Position numbers and translations under genes: made by a program
Notes under the pieces: model-generated
What the model saw: only the letters and a program-made list of their open reading frames with translations
Databases searched by the model: none
Told to the model about the DNA's origin: nothing
Assembly: GCF_041146795.1 (NCBI RefSeq)
Contig: NC_135169.1
Span: forward strand, 11,617,585 to 11,681,584
Length of the DNA: 64,000 nucleotides
Reading direction: 5' to 3'
Source: Maylandia zebra
Lineage: Eukaryota; Chordata; Actinopteri; Cichliformes; Cichlidae
Shown: one piece after another, positions 23,001 through 34,214 of the stretch
How the letters are laid out: each line of letters begins with the position of its first letter
Numbering within the stretch: the first letter of the stretch is position 1

Positions 23001-24727
23001 ACAGAAGCAAAAGGAACAGTGTGTCATTTATAACCCCTGTGAGACTGAGGTCACTATCTGTTTTTCAGCAGTGGAGTGAACTTTGATGGCATCATTTTAA
23101 AAGGACGGCTCTAATTAGCAGTACTAAAACTCATAATGTAGCCTGCTTTCTAATTACTGTAGAGTCTATTTCAGCTGACTTTTAGTTGGCGGTTGATCTG
23201 ATTTCCAGCTTTTTAACATCACACTGTCAGATGTGCAGTCTGATCTTGCAGCTCAGCCTCAGCACAGAGCTATAAATAATCTTACTCTGTGGTTCTGAGC
23301 TTTGTCGTGAACACAGGCACAGGAAAAAACTACCTGTGATGGTTAAACTGCGAGGGATTTCTTTGTTTCACAAACTAGATGTTAGTAGTTAGCAGGAAGT
23401 TAGCTCGCTAGCTTCCACCAAAACATGATATCTAGACTTTAAGTGAAGACGTGATGAATCTTGCTTTCGGGCCCAAACTATTCTCCGTTTAATAAGGCTG
23501 TTGTGTTTTTAACTTGTTTTAATACTTTGTATCTTGTTCTGTTTAATCTCAACAAACAGTCAGTGATCATTGTCAGCCTCTCTCGGCAATGATGGTTTGG
23601 CTTTGGGATCTGCAGCAGAGTTTGGATCCAGACATGGCTAATGACGTCAGACTTAAGACCGGATGCCATGTTCTGACTGAGAGATTTCTGAAAAAACTAA
23701 AACGTACAACTCTGTTATCACTTCCAACATAAATTAAGACAGAAAACTAAACAGCAGTGACGTTGGTAGGGTTACTGAAGATGGGCTAGCTGGTATATAT
23801 TGATGTCCTATGTGATCGCTAGCAAAACAGCTACGTAAGCATAAGATAAACACTAAAGCTCGAGGATGAATTCTAACTTTTTTCCACTCTATAAAAGTTA
23901 ACTTGAGGTTTCCCGATGGTTAGGGACAAATGCAGTCGCATGGCAGGATGCTGTAAACAGACCAAACTTCAGTCAGAAGAACAACTGAGATAATCCATCC
24001 ACAATATGAGGTTAGTCATTAATATACTGCAACAACATGGGAATAGAGCAGCTGTGAGAAAATTCATCATTATTGAATCAATGGTACAGAATTGGAGGAA
24101 TTAAGAAGAATGAGTTGAGTAAAGTTTGACTTATCTGACTGTTTTGTTTCGCTTAATGCGCCTTATCATTCTGTGCACCTTATGTATGAAAACTGACCTG
24201 TTCATCGACAGTATGCCTTATGGTCCGAAAAAAAAAAGGTACATAAATGAGACACATCTACACCATCCTGCCGTCCTGCCCTGTGTTAGCAGATAACGCT
24301 GTAAAGCTCTGTAATGTCATAACTGACAGCTATTGAACTGTTTTGCAGTAACAGTTGTGAACCAGGGCTACTGCAGGATTCTTATACTTTAAGTTAATCT
24401 GCAAATGGACATAATTAATGATATGATTCATTAATAGATGTGAGGAAAAAGGCAGTTGATAATTCAGGTATTCATTCTATTCTGCTTGAATATTAAATAG
24501 TGACTACAGACTGGGTGTTGCAGCACTCACAGCAGTTTACAAACAGGAAGAACATGATGTAAAGTGAGACACTTAAACTGTTTATATAAGAAACAGAAGA
24601 AAAGTCAGACCTGCCTGATCCATATGTGTTAGCAGCAGCTGTACTTTGATTGATACTGAACAGGAAGCACATATTTTTTAAATATCATGAAGCACAAGAC
24701 TGTGTCCACATACTGTGTATATGTCAA

Positions 24728-24728
<1 letters not shown>

Positions 24729-24769
<41 letters not shown>
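24729..24769. repeat. (AAT)n microsatellite
   Basis: About 13 trinucleotide units are present without interruption. Confidence 0.9.
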
Positions 24770-24770
<1 letters not shown>

Positions 24771-25597
24771 AGACCAAATTACTCTGTGTTAATCACAGAT
24801 AAATTACTAAGAGCACTCAAAACTTGTTCACAGCTTTCCTCTCTGACATTCACAAGCTGCAGTTCACCTATCTTTAGATCTATAGCGGTCAACCACTAAA
24901 TGACTGTGCTACCACTGTTCGATTTTTTGCTCTGTGGCCACAGTAAAGGAGACAAAAGAGCGCAAAAGCATGCAAGCTAGTAGATATACTCTAGAAGTAG
25001 CTGTAAATTTACAATCAAATATAAACAGGTGGAAATTATCAACAGGATATTCAATAAGCATCAGAGGGGCTACAACGCAGCACAACATCAGATGCAGAAT
25101 CCCCAGCAGCTGTTTGGAGGGGATTCTAACTTTCAGTGGTGTCTGATAACAGTAAAACTCACAGAAAGAAACCTTTATAGAAGTGGAAAGTAGAGCATTT
25201 AAAAATAAATCAATGGCTGACCTGTACAATGGTTTTGAAGCACCTCATTTATAAACAGTGTTAATTTAACCAAACCATGCGTAAAAAACAACAACCAGGT
25301 ATTCAGAATAAAACACTGGAGCATCCTACCTTGTGATCATGATGTAGCTTTGAAGAGTTAGAAAAAGAAAAAAAGTTTTTAAAAGTCACTTTTGAGTTTT
25401 CCTTCTGCCCACATTCAGTTTCTGTTCACATCTGCTGAAGTTGTAAAGCTGAAAGATTTCACAGAAATGCATGCTGTTCACTTCTGATCAGAGAGCATAT
25501 AGTCCACACAGCTGTCACATCCAGTGGGCAGGCAGAAGATAGTAAGGGCAAAACTCATTCAGTATAAAGAAGCATTGTAAAATTCATAAAAATCTGC

Positions 25598-25652
<55 letters not shown>
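25598..25652. repeat. (TA)n microsatellite
   Basis: This is an uninterrupted alternating ta tract of about 55 bp. Confidence 0.9.
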
Positions 25653-25656
<4 letters not shown>

Positions 25657-25845
25657 TATGGAGATGAATTATGAAAAAGTCACCACAGTAACACTTATAT
25701 AAAAATAAAAGATTAGCCTTTAGGACACCATTCATCTGTAACATATATAAAGTAAAGTCAGAGCAGTTTATCAGGCTTGTCAATACAATATAGTTATTAA
25801 TAGTTATATTGATGTGTAACTGCTGATTACTGATCAATTTAGATT

Positions 25846-26390
25846 TAGATTTTAGATTTAGACCTGACTAGAATCTAAACTAAAAGTGACAATAATGAAG
25901 GGACTCAAATACCTGAACTGCTATCACTGCTGCACAGTTTCATCAGCCAACAGCGCTGTGGTTTCACTGGTCTCTTGTCATGTTAATGTGACGGAAGTGA
26001 GAGAACACTAGCAATGTGAAACTCAGTGTGGTTTTTCTGAGCGAAACACCTGCGTGATGCATGTATGTTACCTACGTACACTGTTACTTTTTGTGTCTCT
26101 TATTTACTTAAAGGAACACCTCACAAAACTGTGACAGCCACATGGTTTGGTTGCCAATTCATAGAGACATCTATATTTTTTTAACTGAAATCTTAATCGA
26201 CAAGTGAAGTGTTTCCATAGTTTATGTTTTTACATTCATCGTTAGCGTCATTTTAAACTTGATCCTTCAGCAAAACAAACTGTTTGACTGCTGAAACGAT
26301 GAAATCTAAAACACGTTTGGTTATATTTACAAATAAGTGATGCAGTCCTGAGCAATTCTAACTGAGCAAAGCAATTCTGACCAGTCAGTC
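25846..26390. repeat. Duplicated segment, partner at 33172-33650
   Basis: 'acaataatgaaggnactcaaatacctgaa' type similarity starts at about 25846 and runs for about 250 bp. It resumes with 'aataagtgatgca' and 'caaagcaattctgacca' at 26331-26390. The same order is found at 33172-33410 and 33609-33650. The nature of the repeat is unknown; it could be a segmental duplication or an old transposon. Confidence 0.5.
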
Positions 26391-27059
26391 ATTAAAGAAA
26401 CAGAACCAAGACAGACTAGATATGCTTAATACGCACTCTGAAAATCCTTTTAAAGATAATGCTCCAGTGCAGAGTTGAATCATGTATATCAATATATCTT
26501 GCAATAAAGTTTCCACCAAGTTATATTTATTGTAATTATTGATTTCTGCAAAATGCGCTCACATTATCACAAAAAGACCAAAACAACACCTGCAAAGCAT
26601 GTTTTTCGACTGATATGTTGCTATTCGCATTGTACCCATACATAGATTAATGGAGCACTCTTGCTTGCACTCACAGAAGCATCTACAATTATTATTTAGG
26701 TCAACAAACCACCAAGCAGAAAGTAACTAAAGTATAACCACAGGAAATCATCAGGACGTAAAAAAAAATGCAATCTGTTAAGTAAGCCGCTGGGAACTAA
26801 ATACAATGAGAGGAGAAAATGCCCAGAACAAAAAACACAGTGAAGAAAGAACAATGTATAAAACTCAAATAAGAAACTCCACAAATATTACACTATTAAA
26901 CCAAGACACCAATAACACAAACAAAAAGACAGGCAGGAACCCAATATGGAAATACCAAAAGACAAACAATACCACAAGTCTCAAAGACAACATTTAAAAT
27001 TCCATACATTTCGAATGAAAACTTATATTTCCCAGTTGATGCCTAGACAGTAGAGGCAA

Positions 27060-27190
27060 AAACAGGAAGACACCACAGCCAAGGACAGTCAGAATGAATG
27101 GGTGAAGAACTTTTCAGACAGGAACCTCACTGAACCTGAAAAGAAGGTGCTGGCCAAAGGACTCAATGTTGCTATTTCTTTACAATAGCT
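27060..27190 (+). pseudogene. Retroelement ORF fragment, unclassified
   Basis: The plus-strand reading 'NEWVKNFSDRNLTEPEKKV' then 'LAKGLNVAIS' resembles the 'NLSD..L...E..VL.KGLNF' segment found in fish retroelement reverse transcriptase proteins, possibly Penelope-like. It is only about 40 codons long and abuts the LTR-like repeat. Confidence 0.35.
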
Positions 27191-27198
27191 GCCCATAG

Positions 27199-27819
27199 TG
27201 TCACAAGTTTTCATGTTAGTTTGGTTATAAGTTTGTGTGTTATTCTTATTTAGGGTTTAGTGGAGATTGAGGTTAGTGATTTTTTTATCATCTGTCTCCT
27301 TGGTTTCTGTGTTTGGTTCCTTGTCTAGTCTGTCATGTGTGTTAGGTCTGTTAAGCGTGTGTTGTCGTGTCTAAATCTTCATGTTTCCTGTTTTATTTTG
27401 GAAAGGGTCTTGTGTTCTGTGTTCGTGTGGTTAGCTTTACTCTCCCCTGTGTCATTATGTTTCATTCTAGTCAGCTGTGTCCTTATGTGTCTCCACTTCC
27501 CCTGATCACCTTATGTGTGTATTTAAGTCCTCAGTCTTCCTGTGTTCGGTGTTGCGTCATCTGTGTTATCTCTCCTACCCATTGTTACAGTTTCCCAGTC
27601 AGATCACAGTAACTCACAGTTGTTATCTTGGTTAATCGTAGTATAAATTCACTGTGAGTCCTAGTCATAGTTTCTGAGTTTATGTTCAGGTTTTCCTTCG
27701 GTTTTGCCTTTTTGTATTTTTGTGAGTTTTCTGCCCTAAATAAAGGCTCGCTTTTTGTTAAGTCCAGTTTTGTCTCCTTGCCTTTGTCTACGCTTGGGTC
27801 TGCCCCAGCAGCAGCAACA
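27199..27819 (+). mobile_element. LTR-like repeat, same family as the solo LTR in gene A
   Basis: It starts TGTCACAAGTTTTC and shares with the LTR at 19702 the blocks 'catgtttcctgttttatttt', 'tgtatttaagtcctc' and 'aaataaaggctcgc', here on the plus strand. The 3' end, about ..gcagcaaca, is approximate, and no clear target duplication was found. Confidence 0.5.
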
Positions 27820-28090
27820 GCGATTAGGATAGGAACTAACAAATGAACACAACCTGTAGCAGAGCTATCAGGATAAAGATTTCGGCCACCCTCTCTAATG
27901 CAAAAAAAATTAAAAATCCTCCATCTAACCTCACAACACAAGAAAAGAAGCCCTTCAAATCCCTGAGCAAACACCAAAACACCGTAAATCACCATATCAC
28001 CAGCTGATGACGGGGAGGTGCACTGTTGTCTAAACACAACTGAGAATCAAACAAAACTCCACATAGTTTGTTTTTGTTTTTGTTTTTTTC

Positions 28091-31000
28091 AGTGCGCATG
28101 CGCCAACCAGCGTGCAGCCTATTACAGTCGCTCCTGCTTTTCTCTTAGTTTAGCTTTTTTTTCTTACGTATTCTTTTTTTTTCTGACTTGTATTTTCCTC
28201 CATTTTCTATCTCTTACTCAATCATGTGGATTGAGAGAGTTTTTGTTCTTCTGGTGGCCGTGGAACTGTTACTTTTATCAAGGAACGGGACCGCGGCACA
28301 TCTCCTACATGCACGGACTGTTTACTCCAGAGATCAGCTGATCGCCCTGATGCCGGCCTAGTTCGCTGGCCAGGCCCGCAGAAGTACCAGCTGAAATTTG
28401 GAGGAAAACACATCGGGGATGCAGAGGTCAAGGACAGAAGAGAAGAAAAAAGGTGACGGTGAGACAGCGGAGGCTCGAAGCGAGGAGGAGGTTTAAACCG
28501 TGTCTGCCGTCTATCGTGATGGGTAATGTGCGATCGTTGGCAATTAAAATCGACGAGCTCTCAGCACTGGTACGGAGTCAGAGGGAATACCAAGAGTGTA
28601 GCCTGATGTGTTTCACCGAATCATGGCTGCACCAGGACATTCCCGATGAGAATGCTTCCGTGGAAGGCTTCCACACTGTTCGGGCGGACAGGGACAGCAT
28701 CGGAAAGCGGAAAGGAGGTGGGCTTGCTGTTTTAGTTAACAACCGGTGGTGTAACCCTGCCAACATAACAATCAAAGAAAGGATTTGTTGCCCGGACACT
28801 GAACTGTGTGCTGTTGGACTCAGGCCGTATTATTTACCCAGGGAATTCTCTCACGTCATCTTGGTGGCTGTTTATGTACCCCCCTCTGCTAACCCCACAG
28901 CTGCATGTGACACTATCCACTCTGCCATAGCTCGGCTACAGACTCAGCACCCGAGTGCCTTTATTGTGATCTCGGGTGACTTCAACCATGTATCACTGGA
29001 CAATACACTATCAACATTCAAACAATATGTGGACTGTCCCACCAGGGGAGAGAAAACTTTAGACTTACTGTATGCTAACGTCAAGGATGCATACAGCTCC
29101 TCCTCCCTCCCCCCACTTGGTAGGTCAGATCATAACCTGATTCACCTCACCCCCTGCTATGTGCCAATTGTGAGGAGGGAACCTGTGACCACCAAGACTG
29201 TCAGGAGGTGGTCAGAGGAGGCCTTAGCAGAACTACAGGGCTGTTTCGAGGTGACCGACTGGGAAACACTCTGTGAGCCTCACGCCGAGGACATCAATGG
29301 GCTTACTGAGTGTATCACAGACTACATAACTTTCTGCACCGACTCCATTGTTCCAGCTCAGACTGTTCATTGTTACCCAAATAACAAGCCGTGGGTGACT
29401 AAGGACATCAAAGCCCTCCTCAACAACAAGAAGAGGGCTTTCAGAGGGGGCAACAAAGAGGAGGTGAGGAAGATCCAGGTGTTACTAAAGGACAAGATCA
29501 GAGAGGCTAAGGACAATTACAGGAGGAAGCTGGAGTGGAAACTCCAGCAGAACAGCATGAGAGAGGTGTGGAGGGGCATGAAGACCATCACTGGATTCAG
29601 GCCAACCAACAGCAGGGGAACTGAGGGAGGTGAGAATAGAGCCAATGAGTTGAATCTGTTTTTCAATAGATTCGACACCACAGTGTCTGCTCCCACCCCC
29701 ACAACCTCACCTGTAGTCAGCCTGGAATCCAGAGCCACACCACTGTGCCAGCCTCTCTCTTCACATGTTGCCTCCTGTGAGATTCCTGACACCCCTCCCC
29801 CACCCATCACCTTCACTCAATACCAGGTTGAGATGCAAATGAGGAGACTTCACTCAGGCAAGTCTGCTGGACCAGACGGAGTGAGTCCCCTTGTCCTCAA
29901 GACCTGTGCCCCCCAGCTGTGTGGAGTCTTTCATAAACTGTTTATGCTGAGTCTGAGTCTGCAGAGGGTCCCGGTGATGTGGAAGACATCATGCCTCGTC
30001 CCTGTACCAAAGACACCACGTCCCAGTGGCCCCCAGGATTACAGGCCCGTGGCATTGACCTCCCACATCATGAAGACCCTGGAAAGGCTCATCCTGGACC
30101 AGCTGCGACCCATAGTAAGACCACACCTGGATCCCCTTCAGTTCGCTTATCAGCCTCGTCTCGGAACTGAGGACGCCATCATCTACCTGCTCAATCGTGT
30201 CTACACCCATCTGGACCAGCCGGCGAGCACTGTGAGGGTCATGTTTTTTGACTTTTTCAGTGCTTTCAACACCATCAGGCCGACCCTCCTGGGTGATAAG
30301 TTAGCAGCGATGCAGGTGGATGCTTCTCTGGTGTCCTGGATTGTTGATTACCTGACAGGAAGACCACAATATGTACGTCTCCCACAGTGTGTGTCTGACA
30401 AGGTGATCAGCAACACAGGGGCACCACAGGGGACTGTCCTCTCCCCCTTCCTCTTCACCCTCTACACCACAGACTTCAGCCACTGCACAGAGACCTGCCA
30501 TCTTCAGAAGTTTTCTGATGACTCTGCGGTGGTTGGATGCATCAGCAGGGATGATGAGACAGAGTACCGGGCTGTGGTCGACTCCTTTGTCACGTGGTGT
30601 GAGCAGAATCATCTGCAGCTCAACGTGGCAAAGACCAAGGAACTGATCGTGGACTTCAGGAAGAACAGGAAACACTTGACCCCTGTTTCAATTCAGGGGG
30701 TCAGTGTTGACATTGTGGAGGACTATAAATACCTTGGAGTACACATTGACAATAAACTGGACTGGGCTAAAAACACCACAGCACTTTACAGGAAGGGCCA
30801 GAGTCGTCTCTATTTTTTGAGGCGACTGAGGTCCTTCAACATCTGCCAGAAAATGCTGAGGATTTTCTATGAGTCTGTTGTGGCCAGTGCGATCCTCTAT
30901 GCTGTTGCATGCTGGGGGAGCAGGCTGAGGGTCGCAGATGCCAACAGACTTAATAAACTAATCCGTAAGGCCAGCAATGTTGTGGGGATGGAGCTGGACT

Positions 31001-31425
31001 CCCTCAAGGTGGTGTCGGAGAGGCGGATGCTGTCCAAGATAAAGACAATGTTGGATAACACCTCCCACCCACTCCATGACATGCTGGTCAGTCACAGGAG
31101 CACGTTCAGTGAGAGACTGAGATTACCAAAAAGCACCACTGAACGACACAGGAAATCATTCCTGCCTGTGGCCATCTCCCTGTACAACGCATCCACTTAA
31201 CACACTGTTTGCTGCTACAACTACATATGTTTCTTTTCCAACTATTTATTTATGAGTGACTTATGTATGTATGTATGTATGTATGTATATATATGTATAT
31301 ATTGTACTATTCTTAGTTAGTGTATTGTCTGTCTTTTCTTAATGTTGGTTTAAAATGGAGCACTGTAACAAAAAATAATTTCCCCCAGGGATCAATAAAA
31401 TATTCTGATTCTGATTCTGATTTTG
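28091..31425 (+). mobile_element. L2-like LINE, almost full length
   Basis: The 5' end agtgcgcatgcgccaaccag matches the 5' end of the copy at 8127. One long frame encodes endonuclease and reverse transcriptase. The 3' end has 'cagggatcaataaaatattc' followed by short (attctg) repeats, the usual end of L2-type fish LINEs. It is very similar to the truncated copy at 6620-8127, so the family appears young. Confidence 0.8.
28453..31200 (+). CDS. LINE ORF: AP endonuclease plus reverse transcriptase
   Basis: The open frame is about 915 codons to the stop at 31198-31200. The endonuclease shows 'GNVRSLAIKIDEL', 'CFTESWLHQDIPDE', 'VISGDFNHVSL' and 'GRSDHNLIHLTP' at roughly residues 25-240. The reverse transcriptase (about 470-750) shows 'SGPQDYRPVALTSHIMKTLE', 'MFFDFFSAFNTI', 'GAPQGTVLSPFLF', the catalytic 'KFSDDSAVVG' and 'EDYKYLGVHIDNKLDW'. 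No ATG opens this frame at 28453. The natural start is likely the ATG at 28224 seen open in the other copy; here that upstream frame is cut by a TAG near 28360, where five bases replace four. It nicks DNA and reverse transcribes its own RNA. It may be inactive because of the 5' break. Confidence 0.8.
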   Translation: MTVRQRRLEARRRFKPCLPSIVMGNVRSLAIKIDELSALVRSQREYQECSLMCFTESWLHQDIPDENASVEGFHTVRADRDSIGKRKGGGLAVLVNNRWCNPANITIKERICCPDTELCAVGLRPYYLPREFSHVILVAVYVPPSANPTAACDTIHSAIARLQTQHPSAFIVISGDFNHVSLDNTLSTFKQYVDCPTRGEKTLDLLYANVKDAYSSSSLPPLGRSDHNLIHLTPCYVPIVRREPVTTKTVRRWSEEALAELQGCFEVTDWETLCEPHAEDINGLTECITDYITFCTDSIVPAQTVHCYPNNKPWVTKDIKALLNNKKRAFRGGNKEEVRKIQVLLKDKIREAKDNYRRKLEWKLQQNSMREVWRGMKTITGFRPTNSRGTEGGENRANELNLFFNRFDTTVSAPTPTTSPVVSLESRATPLCQPLSSHVASCEIPDTPPPPITFTQYQVEMQMRRLHSGKSAGPDGVSPLVLKTCAPQLCGVFHKLFMLSLSLQRVPVMWKTSCLVPVPKTPRPSGPQDYRPVALTSHIMKTLERLILDQLRPIVRPHLDPLQFAYQPRLGTEDAIIYLLNRVYTHLDQPASTVRVMFFDFFSAFNTIRPTLLGDKLAAMQVDASLVSWIVDYLTGRPQYVRLPQCVSDKVISNTGAPQGTVLSPFLFTLYTTDFSHCTETCHLQKFSDDSAVVGCISRDDETEYRAVVDSFVTWCEQNHLQLNVAKTKELIVDFRKNRKHLTPVSIQGVSVDIVEDYKYLGVHIDNKLDWAKNTTALYRKGQSRLYFLRRLRSFNICQKMLRIFYESVVASAILYAVACWGSRLRVADANRLNKLIRKASNVVGMELDSLKVVSERRMLSKIKTMLDNTSHPLHDMLVSHRSTFSERLRLPKSTTERHRKSFLPVAISLYNAST

Positions 31426-31439
31426 TTGGTTTTTGGTTT

Positions 31440-31690
31440 TTGCCCTTTATCACCGTCCCTCTTCCCCGCTCTTTTCCTTTCCCTCTTTCTTTCTCCCCTT
31501 TCTTTTCCCCAGTCAAGTCTGTCCCGTATTTAACAAGTGAAAATAAAATAAACAATAAAAGCAAAGGTGAATCAAATAGACCAATACGGCAAGGCTGGGA
31601 TGGTCCATTTGGTAAAGTAAATCTGTTGAGCATCTTTCTTTGCCTTTAGACAATAATTCTGATGGCAAAAGAACCATTGTTAGCAGCATA
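31440..31690 (+). repeat. Interspersed repeat fragment, partner at 37700-38050
   Basis: The pyrimidine-rich stretch, then 'ccccagtcaagtctgtcccg', 'gaccaatacggcaaggctgg' and 'ggtaaa(g/a)taaatc' recur in the same order near 37880-38045. The element family is unknown. Confidence 0.55.
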
Positions 31691-32177
31691 AACTCAGCAA
31701 CCTAAAATATTGCCAAGAAGCTCACCAGCATCCTAGTGCCTCTTGTGGGGGACACACCACATCACATCTAAAACTGCCTTCACCAACAAGGTCCATAAAC
31801 TATCCCTGGATCCAGATGAAACCGTAGTGTCCTTTTATCACTTCGCTTCCATACGTACAAGTGAGGCAGTAGATATTGTTGCAAAAATTTGTTGCATTGT
31901 ATCATGTGCTGGTTCCACTCTTCACATTAGCTCTGAGTGAGTTTCTGTAATGCTGTCTTTCATTTGTTCCTTCTTAAATTGACCTGTGGACTCCTTCCCA
32001 CTTGATGTGCCTTGAATTATTATTTTATTTTTTATTCTTTACTTCAATTTAAGCACAATATAAGAGCTGCTTTTAAGATTTTATAGCTGTGGCTGAATTT
32101 GGGTTTATATCAGGGGGGCGGCAACTCTGGGCATGCGTGCCACAGCTGGCATGCGAAGGGTTAACTGATGGCATGAC

Positions 32178-32500
32178 CATAGCTGGACTGGCCCAGTGGG
32201 CCAATGGTGATTTTTCGTTTTTATGGGCCGATGATTTTTTTTTTTTTTTTGTAACGGTATAAACAATGAAAGGTGATGGATTGGCCAGATGCTGGCAGAT
32301 GTGTAGAAATAACTCAGTTGTTTGGTGGTGGCTATGGCGGAGCTTCCACAGAGGCCAGCAGGTGGGTAAGGGAAAGGGGAGGCAGGAGGAGCAGAGACCC
32401 GAGGCGGTGAACTGAACTTCAGGTAAGAAGTTATGACCTGCAGTCTATCTGGGTCAGATATAAACCAAGTTTAGGTGGAGTTTATTTTCGTTGTGCTGAC
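32178..32500 (+). mobile_element. Left end of the hAT-like family seen at 10067
   Basis: It begins catagctggactggcc and shares 'tttttcgtttttatgggccg' and 'aatgaaaggtgatggattgg' with 10067-10200. No matching right end was found, so it is a fragment or strongly diverged. The end coordinate is approximate. Confidence 0.45.
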
Positions 32501-33171
32501 TTTTTACAGTCAGTTACAATAACTCCTACTGCGTACTAGCTAGCATGACGGAGTTTATATACAACTGGGTGGGTGCTATGATGTTACTGATAGTGAACTT
32601 TATTTTATTCATAAAGTTAGTTAGTAGAGTTGCCAACTGACCCGTAAAAATGGAGAGAAATATTACGCGTTTCGTATTGAGCTGAAAAGGAACACAGTTT
32701 GTCCCGTACTTCAGCTAGGATGGAAAAAGACACAAAGGTGGAGTTATTCTGTCTTTATGCTGTCAGCTGTCTCTTCTTCTCTCATTCAATCATGAAACTG
32801 ATCAATGATCAGCTGATCGGCTTTTCTCTCTTGTTTGTTTATCGCCCACTTTGCGCCAGAAACAGGAAACAGGCGGATGTCGCGCTAAACAACAGCAGCA
32901 CATTTAAGCTTGATCATGTGTTGTTAGAATTTATTTAATATTAATTTCTAGTATCAGCTGATGTTTGCTGGAGCCACAGATGTAAAACTGCTGGTCATGA
33001 TATCGGTTTGGATATGTGGTGAGAGGGAAACATGAAGATGAAACCAGGAGATGTCCTTACTGAATCATCAGAGCTGAACAGGTGATGGAGAAACAGGTTT
33101 ACCTTTTAGGTGACATGAATGAGTTGACGTTATGAACTGTTTCTGAGAGACAAATAACACCAGGATTTAGA

Positions 33172-33650
33172 ACTAGATTTTAGATTCAGACTTAACTAGA
33201 ATTTAAACTTAAAGTTACAATAATGAAGGTACTCAAATACCTGAATTGCTGTAAATGCTGCACAGTGTCATGTCATGTGAATGTGACAGACGAGTGAAAA
33301 TGCTAGCAAACTGAAACTAAGTGTGGTTTATCTGTGTAAAACACATGTAGACTGCATGCACATGAATTTTACTTTTTGTTGCGTGTGTTTCTTATGAACT
33401 TCATGTGAAAGCCACAGCAGACTCGGGTGTGCATTCTTGCTGTACGCACTCAGCTGCAGCTATGCCACTGCCAGCCACACACATCAACAACAACCACAAA
33501 CACAGAACCTTACACAGCTAGCGCGGCATGATTGTGATGCAGCACAGGTGCATCTGCCTTCCCTGCTGTGTCACCAGTGATCACGCCCCGCCAGAGTAAT
33601 ATTCCCAAATAAGTGATGCAAAGCAATTCTGACCAGTTTGTCTGTCTTTG
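33172..33650. repeat. Duplicated segment, partner at 25846-26390
   Basis: This is the second copy of the segment described at 25846. It shares 'caataatgaaggtactcaaa' and 'gcaaagcaattctgacca' in order. Confidence 0.5.
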
Positions 33651-33790
33651 AAGGTTCTCAGTCATCCGGGTCATTGAAGCTTAACGAGCTTGGAAATAAA
33701 AGAGTCTGGACTTCTTGAAGTTGCTTGAAGATGTTTCACCTCTCACCCAAGAAGCTTCTTCGGTTCTAGGGTCAAATGGTGGAGAGTCGA
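33651..33790. repeat. Common fish repeat fragment
   Basis: 'cttgaagatgtttcacctct' and 'caagaagcttcttcggttct' belong to a frequently seen fish interspersed repeat. The remainder to 34214 is CpG-bearing ('cttccggtttcgggcaggtc', 'atggcggacatgcgatag') and ends near a GTAAGT, reminiscent of a promoter with a first exon, but the frames do not stay open. Confidence 0.35.
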
Positions 33791-34214
33791 CACAGAAAGT
33801 CATAAAGTCAAACATAACTTTTAAAAACACCAGCATAAGCTCATGAGGCCTTGATGGTAAAAAACTACATTTCCGCGAAAATGACGTCACTTCCGGTTTC
33901 GGGCAGGTCATGGCGGACATGCGATAGTTCGTGCTGATGGACGTAGGAAGTGTTATGAACAGCTGATCGGATCGGCAAAGCGTGTTTCTGGAATATTGTG
34001 TTTTTGTTGCTGCAAGCGGTTTTTATGCAGTTTTTGCAAAGCTATATGTGGAAGGAAACTGTGACCTAGGACAAGCTGATGGCATAAGATGTAAGTACAA
34101 CTCCTCCGGTTTCATATGCAAAAAAAAATATTGCACTAGTTTACGTGGTTGCAGTGCTACCGGGATTTAAAAATAGTTACGCAAAACAAAGCGTGCCTGC
34201 TCCGACCGGCTTTA

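Larger units (their letters stand above)
23001..25840. other. Spacer upstream of gene A
   Basis: No gene is recognised. It contains a trinucleotide run (aat/ata)n at about 24729-24769 and a (ta)n run at 25598-25652. The short open frames show no domain. Confidence 0.5.

Noticed and set aside
27585-28037. 150-codon minus frame
   Set aside because: It spans the end of the LTR-like repeat and the spacer before the LINE, and has no motifs.
33880-34170. Possible promoter and first exon of a gene (CpG-bearing, GTAAGT donor)
   Set aside because: The ATGs around 33910-33960 run into stops within a few codons, and no following exon was found on the plus strand.
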